Assembly: GCA_021464415.1 (NCBI GenBank)
Contig: CM038469.1
Location: 17,400,501 to 17,464,500 of the forward strand
DNA length: 64,000 bases
Reading direction: 5' to 3'
Source: Lonicera japonica
Lineage: Eukaryota; Streptophyta; Magnoliopsida; Dipsacales; Caprifoliaceae
Positions within the stretch are counted from its first letter, which is position 1; every line of letters begins with the position of its first letter. Below, piece after piece: positions 1 to 11,814 of the stretch. The notes under the pieces are model-generated. The model had not been told where the DNA came from. It made no database searches and saw only the letters and a list, made by a program, of their open reading frames with translations. The translations under genes were made by a program, and so were the position numbers.

Positions 1-156
1 TTTAAAAATTTGAACAACAATTAGCGGTCTAATCATTTGAAATTATATTAATGCGTGATAACCACATTATTAGTAAAAGAGAAAATAAAGACTTTATAAG
101 AATGAATAAAAAATTAATGCGTTCATCACATAATAAGAAATTTGGATTTTGAGAGA

Positions 157-195
157 TAGGGAAAGGGGGAGGGGGAAGGGGGGAGAGAGAGAGAA
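157..195. repeat. purine-rich G/A tract
   Basis: This is a low-complexity run of GGGA and GAGA blocks. It is almost entirely purine on the + strand and lies just left of the MITE-like tract. The rest of 1-209 is AT-rich DNA in which I see nothing. Confidence 0.7.
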
Positions 196-209
196 TGTTG
201 AGTAAAGTT

Positions 210-535
210 CTTAAAAGAATTAGAAATCCATCTGAAATCTCTAGGTAAGTGAGAAGATTTCAAGATGGATTTTTATGTATAAAAAAAGCTTTACAATCCA
301 CCAAAATCCATCAATAATTAAAATCCTACTAAGTTATTTGACTTTTGAATACCATAAGATTTAGATGGATTTTTTAAAATCTTAATTGAATACATCAAGA
401 TTTTAAAAGACTTTTTAAAATCTCAATTGAATACATCATGATTTTAAAAGACTTTTTAAAATCTCAATTGAATACTCATGAACTTTAAAAGTCTATAAAA
501 ATCCTATAGATTCTAAATCCAATACACTCCCTTAG
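210..535. mobile_element. MITE-like AT-rich element with three 41-bp tandem repeats
   Basis: Three consecutive 41-bp units lie at 357-397, 398-438 and 439-479. Each is built round TTTTTAAAATCTCAATTGAATA or a close variant. Read on the minus strand, the right flank begins with a 'GGGAGTGTATTGGATTTAG' type end that resembles common plant MITE termini. I could not define matching terminal inverted repeats or a target duplication, so the outer limits are approximate and the class is an inference. Confidence 0.45.
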
Positions 536-2158
536 ATTTGAAGAAAACCACCACCACATAGCATTGCAATTTGCAAGGGTACAGCACACAAAAAAAGTAG
601 TTAGGCTGGTGGCCCATTTCATATACAATTACGTAATTGAATTTCAGACCATGGCAATGACAAAAACGGCCCACAAGGAAAAAATTATAGACATTTCCAA
701 AAATAATTAAGTCCACCAACGAGACTCGACCTGACCCAAGTACCCAACCCATAATCAACAAATATCCAAGCGAGTGTTGAAATTCACTATGGGTGAGTAA
801 TACCATATCCAACAGAATCAAAGGGTGTGTTTGGTATGCCAGATTAAAAGGGTGGATAAGATAAGATAGAGATATGACATGATAAATTAAAAGTGTGCCA
901 AATAAATTATAGTACTATCATGAGTTAGGAGATGTCTCGAATTAAATGCTTGGGTAAAATATAATATCTCAACCATGTGTTTCGAATGTGCCGAATAATT
1001 TATTTATTTATATTTTGTCAAATTTACTAATATACCCTGATTGTGGAGTAAACATAAGTTTATCTTCTTAACAAGACACAACCCTCTCCGAAGGATAACT
1101 CACTATCGGAGCAACCTCAACAAGAGTTCTGGCCTACAAAAAGGGGATATTTAACCGTATTCATGAGGGGCGAAATGGGTAATATACTTAAAATTTGAAT
1201 AGAAACCCAAAATAGTTTAGTCGTTTATTCAAAATATAATCATACATTACAAAGTTTGAAGTTTAAATTAGGGGGTAAAAACTATTGTTCTTTATTAGAA
1301 TCAAACTAGATATATGGTCTTTTATCCAAATTTTCTATAATCATAATTAAAAGAATAAATTTGGACTATATTAACATTTTAAGACATCATAAAAGGAAAT
1401 AGTTAGGGGTAGCCGGCAAATGGTTAGTCTTGATTAATCTCACGTGAAAACTACTGTATTAGTGACATATTATCTAAATAATTTTTTTAATAAAAAAATT
1501 TAAATCTTTCTAAATTTCTCTGAATTATTAAGATATTAAAAAAATAAAAAATATAAATACGCAGTTAAGTATAAAAAGGGCAAAAGTGAGAAGCTAAAGG
1601 CCTAGGTAGGTACAGTTGTAAATTAAATGAGTTGCAATTAAACTTTATTAATTGGTAGAGGACAAGTCTGAGCTAGCTAGGGTGTGAACACATAAAAGGG
1701 TAAGTGGGTGATGGAACTTTTGGCCCCATACAATACGACAGAACACCATAAGCATTCTATAGTCGTTCTCTACGTAATGACATAATAACAATTTTTATTT
1801 ATATTTTTTTAAAAATAAAAAATTAATCTCTAATCGAGAAACATAACCCTATATTTAGATGAAGTAATTCTAAAATTTATATAAATTGTAAATGATAGAA
1901 ATTACAATTTTATCATTTAATTTTTTTTTAATTGTAATTTCTCATTTTTTTGACATCTTGTATGTAGAATTTTAAAATTGAAATGAATTACAATATTACT
2001 TGTTTTAAGTTAAAATTTAGAGGACACCTCATATCACATAATTTTAAGTGAAAATTTTTAGAAGGAAAAATACAGCAAATTTATCACGTGTAAAATTTCA
2101 AATTGTTCATTAATTTTAACAAACAATGGTCTTCTACTTTTTTAAACTCTAAATCCCA

Positions 2159-2249
2159 ACTTTCGCTCAAATCCTAAGTTTTTTTCTCCATCCAAATACA
2201 AAAACTTTTGCTCAAATCCTAAGCTTTTTTTTTTCATCCAAACACAAAA
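2159..2249. repeat. imperfect 45-bp tandem duplication
   Basis: The two copies are 2159-2203 and 2204-2249. Each contains GCTCAAATCCTAAG followed by a T-run and CATCCAAA. A few substitutions and different T-run lengths separate them. Confidence 0.65.
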
Positions 2250-3658
2250 TTAAATTTTATTATAAAATCCTAATGTACTATATTTTCTCTCTCAATTAAA
2301 TTTTTCTTTAAAAAGATTTTTCAAAATTGCCTTTAACGTAGTATTTTAAACTTATATCATTGTCAATGTCGAATTTTTCTTTGAAAACTAAATTTCGTTT
2401 CAGTTATGTAATATCAATTATTAATCAATCATCAACTTTTTCTTGTTGACGTATGTTACACCTCCTTACTAGCTTGAAAAATCTTTTTTCAGATTTTGTT
2501 TTGGATTCTTGTGTTTTCTGTGTACTTCCCCACCTGAATTATCCAACCAACCCCTCATTACTCTTCATTCCTCATTAGTCTATTTTTCTTTCAAAGACAT
2601 TCCTCATTTAAATTCATTAATTTCATGTACAAAGTCCGGTACGGGCCATTCATATACGAATTAACTTTTCAATTCAAATCTCCATATTATTAAAACACCA
2701 ATTATATGTTCTTTTCCACCAATAATCTAATAGCATCTTTGAGTATTATTGTTGGAATATATAATATACTAAAGATAATAAAATTAGGACTTAAGAGCAT
2801 CTTCAATACATACGTTGAATAATTTTTTTATAGTTAAAGTTGTGTTAACACATATAAAAGAGTCTCCGACAAGTATTAATCCGTTTGTTAATCAACATGC
2901 ATGAAACCTTGCTAACTAATATTATAAAGTCAAACTGGGACAATGTGAGATCCACTGTTCACGTCATTTTTAAATCCACTTAAACAATGTCACATGTAAT
3001 TAGTGCACAAATAAAAGTAAAATTATTGGAATGAATTAAGTATGTTTTAATCTATGGGTGAATTTAATAATAATTAAAAAAATAATAATCTATACAAATG
3101 CATGGCAATAAAAATGTGTAGGTATCTAGTGCCTTTGGAGGTGTCCCATTCCTGAGGCATATTGGGTCTGGTTATGGGAAAAAGCCAAAGACATTTGAAC
3201 AGGACCCCTATTACTTAAAAAAGCTTATTGACACAAAACCCTATTTAAAGCTCACAAAAGAAGGCACACCAACCCTTCCCCATCCACATCCCACTAAAAA
3301 GGGTGTGATATTGAAAGGAAATTTTTTGTATTTGGGAATGAATGCACTTTAAACATGATAAAATTGCACCGAATTAACCCTCAAATTGTTGAGATAGGTT
3401 GATTTCTAATGCGTATATGTTTGATGTATAAAGAGTAATACTATTATAATAAAGTAACGTATAATTTTAGTAGTATATTTATAATATAATTTTAAAGTAA
3501 TAATATATTATGATAAAAAGATAATTATTTTAGCAATAAGAGTACTTTGTATAAATAGAATACAAATATTGGCACATAAAATGCACTCAACTAAGTCTAG
3601 GATAGGGGTTCAACAAACAATTTTTTTTTTTTGGGTTAATCTGGAGCAATTTGAGAAA

Positions 3659-3682
3659 GGGGGGGGGGGGGGGGGGGGGGGG
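3659..3682 (+). repeat. poly-G homopolymer, 24 G
   Basis: An uninterrupted run of 24 G, ending in CGGAG. It could form a G-quadruplex. Its exact length is unreliable in most sequencing technologies. Confidence 0.9.
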
Positions 3683-4470
3683 CGGAGAAGTTGCCCACTC
3701 CTTTTTTTAACACATTATTTTGTATACTAATGTTTTCTATACTTTGTATACATATATAATATTATCTATATCGATATTATGAATTAAGCGTGAGTAAACT
3801 TTTGGTATTTAAATTGAATTACTAAGATACTTTTATATGCTCCGAAAATATAGATATAGCAATTAAGGGTTTCAAACTCATAACTTTATGCATTAAACGA
3901 GTACGATTTTACTAGTTGACCAATTACAATCACATATTATTAAAATGTTTAAAAAAATCTATGTAATATAAGGTACAACATTTTACATATATTGTGCATA
4001 CTCCAAATTCTAGTTAATGAATAGTTATTCATCATGCCTGCAATTAGGAGAAGACTTGTCCTTTAACTTCTTTTAAACAAGACCATTTCTAACACTACAC
4101 AAATACCAACGGAAAAAAATGTAAGAGGAAGAACTTAGAACTCAAGGTCACGTGAATAAGATTGTTGATAACATGTTAAATCGTAATTTCTTAATTGTTT
4201 AAGTTGTTAAATAGTGGAGTCACAATTTAAATCACACTTTCAAGCAATAAATGTGTCAGTCCAATTTTCCGTACTTGTGTCTCCATAAGTTAATTAAAAC
4301 AAACAAATTCTAGAAAGTTATGAAGTGTAGCTTTAACCTTTCTTGGGTTAATGACAAGGGACGGCTGACTCACTGTTTTATAAAGTAAACAAGCATGCAT
4401 GGAACTCTACACGATGTATAAAATATTCTAAAAGATAACTTTATAGTTATATTATATATACCTAACATAA

Positions 4471-5325
4471 GGGAGGGGATCTCATACGCACTCAGTGCGT
4501 ACGCGGGCTTACTTTTTTTTTTTTTGCTCTTTGACTTTCAACTCTCTCTCTCATTCTCTCAAAATACATCAAGTTCTCTCTCTCTCTCAATACTTACGAC
4601 CAAACCAAACCCACCTCCGATTTGATCGTTGCTCCGATGAGCCTTCCGAGGGTTCTCTGTCTCTCTGCTCAAAGCAGCAATTAGGGACTCCTCAAACCAA
4701 CTCAAAACCAACAAGAACGGGGCAACTATTATCATCAATGAGCAAATCAACCAAATCAAGTTCTAGCAATAATCTTCTCCACTTCCCTGTCTCAAAGTTC
4801 CAAATCAAAAACAGATTGCAAGCCAAATCAAAAACACCAAACCAGCAGCCAAATCAAATTTTGAAATTGCAAGCCCTAATTTCGAAAATACAATAGAAGA
4901 AGACTTCCGATATACTCACCAAGTTCGTCGTCGGAATGAGAGGAGAAAGAGAGACGAGCTTCGTCGTCTTCGGAATTAGGAGAGAGAGAGAGAGCAAGCT
5001 CGTCGTCGACAGGGGAGAGAGAGAACTGTCAGAATGGGGAGAGAGAGCGAGCTGCTTTGAGCAGAAAGAGAGAGAGAACCATCGGAGGGCTCGTCGGAAT
5101 CTTGTCGTCGTTTCTAGAGAGAGAATCGTCGGAAGGCTCGTCGGAGGAACGACCAAATCGGAGGTGGGTTTGGTTTGGTCGTAAGTATTGAGAGAGAGAG
5201 CTTGATGTATTTTGAGAGAATGTGAGAGAGAGTTGAAAGTCAAAGAGCAAAAAAAAAATAAAATTAAGCCCGCGCGGAAAAAGCACTCAGTGCGTACGCA
5301 CTGAGTGCGTATGAGATCCCCTCCC
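4471..5325. mobile_element. Mutator-like foldback element (long-TIR MITE)
   Basis: The element is 855 bp long and most of it is inverted repeat. The left arm (about 4471-4681) is matched in reverse complement by the right arm (about 5051-5325). Both start GGGAGGGGATCTCATACGC and continue through CT-rich sequence, a 'GACTTTCAACTCTCTCTC' block and a 'CAAACCCACCTCCGATTTG' block. The right arm has about 55 bp of extra sequence. The 10-bp duplication CCTAACATAA flanks it at 4461-4470 and 5326-5335. Long TIRs with a 9-11 bp duplication fit the Mutator superfamily; that placement is inference from family knowledge. There is no transposase, so it is non-autonomous. The open frames inside it are products of the CT/GA-rich arms and are not genes. 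Confidence 0.8.
5286..5305. repeat. perfect palindrome near the right tip of the foldback element
   Basis: CTCAGTGCGTACGCACTGAG equals its own reverse complement, and the symmetry extends three bases further on each side (5283-5308). The left arm keeps only half of this structure (4490-4504). Confidence 0.85.
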
Positions 5326-5533
5326 CCTAACATAAAACAACAATTTAAGTACTAATCGTTTGACAGTAATCATTTTAATTTTAACCAATAACTTTTTTTA
5401 ATATTAACGTGCCAGGGAGTATTATATAGCGAATTATATTTTTTAAATATTTTATATATTACTTTCAATAATAATATGATTATTAGTTAGTAGTGTTATA
5501 GTTAATTTAACTAAAACATTATAACTAAAACTC

Positions 5534-6192
5534 TGATACGACCCACGGTGATATCGCACAAAACTTGCAAATATAACAAATTGATTATGCAAACTTTGAC
5601 ACAGATACACGCGAAAACCGTAGTAAATTAATAAATTGGATCGTTTCTACAATCAAATTTGATAAAAATCGAAGACGCCACAACCAGGTGCAGAATACAG
5701 ATTGATAAGTTGGATGAACGCTACGGATAAACCAATAAGTTCAAATAATTCGTGAAGAACCAAAGAGAATTAATCTCTCTCAATATTATTAATGATTAAA
5801 GTCTGCCAAATACATAGCATTCACCCTCTTTAAATAAGGTGTAAAAAACTTAGGCAATAAGAATCCAATCTAACAAGAAAACCTCAAAATAAAAACAAAT
5901 TCGAACTAAATAAGAACTAGTCTCCTAAATTATTTAAAAGAAATAATAATAATAATAACTAAGTAATTAATGCTAAAAACGCGTGGACTGGAGCTCCACA
6001 ATTTTTGGCTGCATACATATGGTTTTCTCAATTAGTTTGGGCTTGAATAAGCCTAATCCAGTCTTCACTTTGTGCTCCTCGTTTTTCTCCTTCAATAGGC
6101 TTAATTATGCCTTATTCTTGAGCCCAAATAGCTTGAATTAATCCATTAAGTGATGCCTTTAATTTCTTCGCACATCAACCTTGTCTCCATCA
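5534..6192 (-). mobile_element. solo LTR, relative of LTR family A
   Basis: The 659-bp LTR reads TGATACGACC ... CTCCATCA on the + strand and is flanked by the 5-bp duplication AACTC (5529-5533 and 6193-6197). It shares short ordered blocks with the family A LTRs at 20,513, 23,139, 54,857 and 58,320: GAAGACGCCACAA, GATTGATAAGTT, an AAAGAGAA...TCTC stretch, and CTCTTTAAATA. By analogy with family A the element's sense strand is minus. No internal domain is attached, so it is a solo LTR produced by LTR-LTR recombination (inference). Confidence 0.75.
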
Positions 6193-6355
6193 AACTCGCA
6201 TTAATTTTTCATGACTGTGAAATAATGACAGCTTTTCATCACTTATACTCTTGTTGGCTAGTTGATGGGTTTGATATGAATCGTTACATTAGTTGTTTGG
6301 CACAATTGTTCATCTGTTTGAGCTGATACACAGTTGTCTATATATATATATATAT

Positions 6356-7404
6356 GCGCTAGTCCATGGTAGGTCCCAGTTTGGTCTCTAAAGGTTGGGG
6401 CCGTAAGTTGGGCCTGAGTGCTCTCCGGTGAAAAACCCTAAACCGTGCACGGAAACAAACGAGAGGCTCTGCTACAGCGTGGGTGAAAGGCCACGAAATG
6501 AAGACCTGTCGGACGCTTGGATAGTTACGGGTTATTTGAGATAATTGTCTTGGGTGAGACATTTCTGAATGATACAATTGTAGTGTCAGGTTTTGCAAAC
6601 TAGCCATCGGTTTTACCTATATGAATACTAGTGGATAGTATATAATTTCTTGTTATGGTCTACCAGTGTCTTAACGATACTTATTTTCCAGTACGTATGA
6701 AGTTTACGGTTATGTTATGTTATGTTACTAGAGTGGTTTCAATTGTATTTTTAGTGATCTTCATTTTATTATATTATATTTTGGAAACAGGAAAGCATTT
6801 AGCATGCATATTATGAAAAGGATTTTCAAAACATATTTTATATACAAACTTTTATAGTTCTCACTGAGCCCATGTTTGGCTCACTCCCATTTTTCAAGCC
6901 AGTTTTGCAGGTACATCTCGGGGAATGGTACGATTGTGAAGTCTAGAATCTCTAATTACCCTAGACATTTATAGTCGTCCGTAAACGACTTGTCTTTTAC
7001 TAATTTTGAATATCGTTTGTATAATTGAATTTCAATTTGATTAAATATATAATCATTAGAAATGACGTATAACATTTTAACTTGGATTGGGACCTCGTTG
7101 GAGGATTTGTATTAGATAGAATTTGTATAAGTGATGTTTATATGTGGAGTGTATTCAACTGTTTGTGATTGAAATTTCATTTGTATGAAAATGGTTTTAA
7201 ATTTTAAAAGGCGGATTGTTGTTTAAACGATCTCCACGTGCCAAAATTTTATAAAACAAGTTTTCAAATGGATCAAGTTTTATCCAAGAAAAAGACTTTT
7301 AAAGGTTGTGATTTTTTATATTTTAAACCCGCCGTCGCGCACGGCATTCGTGATTAACCGTGTTCCGAAGATGAAAATCTCATAACGAGATTTGGGGCGT
7401 CACA
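6356..7404 (+). mobile_element. 5'-truncated LTR of gypsy family B
   Basis: The segment begins abruptly after a (TA)n tract. It then follows the right part of the family B LTRs: the GGTTTGGTCTCTAA-like block, the AACCGTGCACGGAAAC block, GTGGGTGAAAGGCCACGAAATG, TTCTCACTGAGCCC, GCCGTCGCGCACGGC, and the terminus GGGGCGTCACA at 7404. The same order is seen at 57,365-59,969. The left half of the LTR is missing, so no target duplication can be checked. Confidence 0.75.
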
Positions 7405-10400
7405 ATGACTATGTAAACTAAAAAATATTTTTTAAGAGTATCCACAGCATTATGTATATATATTGTGGGTGGAAGAAATCTGATCAAACCCAATAGAAAG
7501 AGAATCGGCCTAGAATGATAGAGTTGATAACCACATTGACAAAGGTGACGAGGGTGAACAGTAAAAATTGCAGTAAATAGAGACGGGATTTGCTTATGCA
7601 GTAAGTTCCTCTAGTGGTTGTTATTTCCAATCTGGTAGTACGTCCTCCCTGGGGTGTGTGTGTGTGTATGTGAGTGTTCTTTACATAGCTCTAATGGCCT
7701 AATTGGAAGTAATTACAGCAATGGTGGTTGTTCTCTTGAGAGAAAATGAAAGTGAGTGTAAGGTAATAAAAGTTGGAAATTGGATCCCCCTCAATGAGCT
7801 CTCCTTTTCTATTTATTTGTATAGAATTAGGGTCACAATACTCACTAAGTTAACAATAAACAGACTAAAAAAGGTATAACTTGTGCATCAATATAGCACT
7901 TTTCACGTGAGGTATGTCCTTATTTATAACTAACTTTGCATTTTGCAGGTGTCCACTGATCATTCACTTTGGCACTCGCATCTCGGCAGGAAACGCTAAA
8001 CATGCCAACTAGTACATGTGTCTTGTCCTCATTGGCTAGATCAACCATATCAGTACTCTCGTCATTTCCAACTGTAAATTTATACTTGGCTAGATCAATT
8101 ATACTTGGCTAGTGACATGTGGTTTCTTTCAACTGTTTTGGTCCTTGTTCCATTCTTGGGTTTCCTCTTAAAACGTCCGGCATACTTGGGCTTGGCCATA
8201 GAATATCTAGCCCAAACAGGAATTTTATTTTTAACCTCCAACATATATATATATATATTCTTGTTTTTTGTAAAATTGTACAACTTATAGGAATTTATTC
8301 TCTAGTGATATTTTAAGATACTTGGACACGTAATATTTGTGTAAACGTGTGATGTATAAACTATGATAAGAGAAGTAAATGAAATAACAATAAAAAACTA
8401 TGTTAGGGGATATATAGTTTGATTGGGGAGGGTCACCTCCATTTGTGTATTCCATTAAGATTTCTTAATAAAATTTTTGCTCTAATTCTTGACTAGAGTT
8501 TTGAAAAAAATAAAATGAATTAACAATAAAAATATAAATAAATTAGAAAAAACATGATGGTAAAATGTGGAGAGAAGAGAAAGATGGGAATGATATAACC
8601 AAAATGAAAGATGATAAAATAAAATAATATATTTAATATTGTCACATGTCATCACTTCATTAAAGTAGACATTTTTACTATCTATTATATATAATTTGTG
8701 ATAAAAAAATTAGTTTGTTTTTTTTGGGAAACTCTTATGGGAAAAATGTTGCGGAAACTCGAATATAGGTTCTTTGACTTGAATTTAGGAGATTTTAAAT
8801 TTGATTATTACTTGGAGTATGTGGAAAGATGTTTTTTAGTTATTTGTAATAAAAGAAAGAGATTTATACTTTCACTCATTATTTTGAAAAAAAAAGTTCA
8901 AGTGACAGATATTTAATCTAAAACTACAATACATCTACTCGCTTCATTGAAAAATAATTTCAGTTATCGGTCATATCACTCAAATTAGTAGATTTATTTT
9001 GTATATGGGATATAATTAGTACAATAATTGCGACAATAAAAAATAGATTGTGTCATAAATCATTAATTGATTAAGTTAACTTTAGTGTATCTGAATTCAA
9101 AAAGGGAGTATCTAACATCTTCTTCTTCTTTAATTTTTGGTTTGAGAGTTCAATCCATTGGTGTTAAGGTCACCAAAAATTTTGTACCCATAAGAACTCG
9201 ATCAGGACAACTTCAAATTATGGATATAATATTCTGAATTCAGCACTGACCAGTCACTGTGCCACTCTCGATGATTACTGGTTAATTAGATGCTGTAGCT
9301 TGCGGCCTTTGGAATTTTCAAGCACATATTCATAAAGCATATAAGCATGGCAGTCAAACACTGCCTTAGCAGCTATCGGCGTGGCAAATATTAGACTGTA
9401 TAGGCAACACGCCAGCACCTAGGCGGCGTCGTTTAGCATTTTGTCCGAGAATTTTTTTTCCCAACTAGCAAGGAGAGTAGGTTGTAATAACTGTCCCCAA
9501 ATAGAGAAGGCACAGATATGTAATGCTGAATTTAAGAGTATGAAAGTGATCATTTATGGATAGGTTTTGTCTTCTTTGTGAAAAAAAACCCTTTCAAATT
9601 GAAACTAAAGAGGTATTTTAAGAGGAATCAAGTGCACTTATATAACATTGGTAAAGATACAACACGTAATATAATATTCTAGTGTTTATAACTGAAAACA
9701 TGTGAAATGGATTTGAGTATCATGTGGTAGATTTTTGTGTTGAGTATAAACATGTGATGACAATAATCATGTTTGACAACTTATCATATATCCGTCAATT
9801 AGTCATTTATTACCTCCTAATATAATAATGTAAGAGACTAATTTATAAAAAAGTTCAATATGAATGCATCAAAATAATACGAGAACGGTGATACTGTAAA
9901 TAGTAAAAGTTAAAAATTATAATTATAACAAGATTAAGATTCTCACAGCACGAACACAAGTGGGAGTTTGATGTGAGCTTCCCACATGATTAAAGATGAC
10001 TTGAAAGATTAAGAATTTATTTAGTATTTCTATTAACCGTGTGTCTCCTTGAATGATTGAGCAATCCACTACCTTTCACAGAATGTGTTTTTCCTTTGTT
10101 CTTATATGCATCTTTGATTCGGTTTTGCATCCCTACAAACTTTTTCCTAAAAATTGTATTGACTGAAAATTAATTTTCTAAAACTTAACAGACATGGGTC
10201 CTAACATATGGTTTGTCCGAATTACAAGAGAACTAAATAAAAGCTCAGTTTTGGATTCAAAATTTTGAATTTGGGGGTCATATACAAGCTCAATTTTTAA
10301 TTTTTTTGATATAAAAGTAATTAATATAAGAATAAACTCAAAATAAGTTAACCGACAAAGACTTGCAATTGTTGTTTTTGTTTTTTTCCCTTATTTTTAT

Positions 10401-11523
10401 ACAAATAAATCTTATTGTACAGAAGATTACAGTTTGTATTCATATATTTAAGTGCAAAAAATTATAAAATTTACTTAGAGGAAAAATTTTGAAGGGACTA
10501 ATATATAAGTTGTGGCATATATATACATGACAAAATAATAATATATTACTGCTCAAATTTTTAAAAAACTAAAAGGTACTATGCAAGCCCATCTTCCATT
10601 CTCTTACTCCTCTTTCACAAATTTTTCCAAATCTTTGTCAAATTATATTATAAATTTTTTTAATATACTTACTTGGGAAGATCTCCTCCCTGTTCAACAC
10701 CTAGGTTTGAGTAAAGGGCATGATACTCCCCGTAGAATCTATGAGGTGCCATCGTATTTTTCTGTTTTTTAATCCAAAAAAATATATATTTTAAATCTCA
10801 AAATACACTTAATTCAAATAATAGTGGTACTATTTTCAAAACAATTATACTTATGTGTATTTGACAACTCCAATTCCATATGAGAATAGTTTTAGAATTC
10901 CATTATTAGGATGGATAAAAAGTCATGGTTCTGGAATTCTGGTAAATTCCAAAAGGGTACTGGTAAAGGCACCCTTAAAAAACAGAATTGGCACCTATTT
11001 TTTAAGCACTTATCTATAATTTTTAAAATGGTAAAAGCACCCTGATGATAAGAGCACCATATTAAAAAAACTCAAAATGTTGTTTTCTTATTTATATAAA
11101 TATATAAAACAATGAAAAGTAAATAAATTTTGCACCATGCATAATAGCCTGTTGATCTCATTTTCTCAAAAGAAATTAGGTTTGGTTGATCCATTTGGCC
11201 AATATATGGTCACTAAATTTGAAAATAATTTAAATATTACTCACTAAAAAAAATATATTTTAAGAAATTAGGACCTAGTTTCCAATTTTCTTCCAAAAAA
11301 TCAAAATTCTAAAACCTCGAAAATACCATAATGCATTCGAAATTCGAAATAAGTTGGATTGGATTTTGAAAATATCACAAGTTCAGAAATTTTGGACACC
11401 CATAAGAGTCACTAATTAACAAGTAAATGACATGCAATTTGAATTTTAGTGGTTAAGTTTGAATTAATTGTTCATTTGTTTGAACTGAACCATACATAGT
11501 TTCCTTTTCCCATAAAGAATATA
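7405..11523. other. AT-rich intergenic DNA, no gene recognised
   Basis: I see no gene here. Short simple repeats occur: (GT)n at 7656-7668 and (TA)n at 8243-8260. An 'ATACTTGGCTAG' phrase is repeated around 8085-8112. The part 8403-8650 is repetitive and is listed separately. Confidence 0.5.
8403..8650. repeat. unclassified dispersed repeat, second copy at about 61,530-61,760
   Basis: Both places share a run of ordered blocks: TTTGATT.G.GAGGG, CATTTGTGTA, TTTTGAATAAAATTT-like sequence, and CTCTA.TCTTGACTAGAGTT. I found no clear ends, TIRs or coding sequence, so the class is unknown. Confidence 0.45.
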
Positions 11524-11814
11524 TTGAAGAAAGCTAATAGTTCTTTCATCACCGGCCACCACCAGCGAACTCTTCATCTGCTTCACTTCTCACCTCTCCT
11601 CTTCTTCCTCCATGAAAATCTCCGAGTCCTCAACCACAGCCCCAGCTACTCACATGACCATCCCACCTCCCACAGCCGGAGAGTCCGACCCAACGGCAAC
11701 ATGAATGGCTAGCAGGCCTCCCCCACGTTCCCCACCGGCAACAATAAGAAGCGAGGCGCCGGCTTCAAAAACCCGGAGCCATCTTCCCCCAAGGTCACAT
11801 GCATTGGCCAGTGA
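11524..11814 (+). pseudogene. decayed fragment of a plant gene with a 'NPEPSSPKVTCIGQ' motif
   Basis: This stretch is GC-richer than its surroundings. It is open from ATG 11524 except for one TAG at 11710-11712, and continues in frame to TGA at 11812-11814. The last codons read FKNPEPSSPKVTCIGQ. I recognise that phrase from a plant-specific family of uncharacterised proteins (annotated in some species as syringolide-induced 14-1-1-like), where a basic tail usually follows; here a stop follows at once. The sequence beyond 11,814 is AT-rich and non-coding. I read it as a truncated, stop-interrupted gene relic. A single sequencing error at the TAG, with an unnoticed splice site near 11,811, could instead make it the first exon of a live gene. 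The family assignment is from memory. Confidence 0.4.

Larger units (their letters stand above)
536..4460. other. AT-rich intergenic DNA without recognisable gene
   Basis: No open frame here has the length, composition or motifs of a real gene. The part at 820-1030 starts with a GTGTGTTTGGTATG phrase typical of decayed plant MITEs, but I could not find its partner end. A 45-bp duplication (2159-2249) and a poly-G run (3659-3682) are listed separately. Confidence 0.5.

Noticed and set aside
4495..5333. Several open frames on both strands (up to 159 aa) at 4,495-5,333
   Set aside because: They lie in the CT/GA-rich arms of the foldback element and mirror each other; low-complexity Ser/Leu and Arg/Glu content, no domain.
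8095..8316. Three overlapping short frames around 8,095-8,316
   Set aside because: Mutually overlapping, hydrophobic AT-driven translations with a (TA)n tract; no support.
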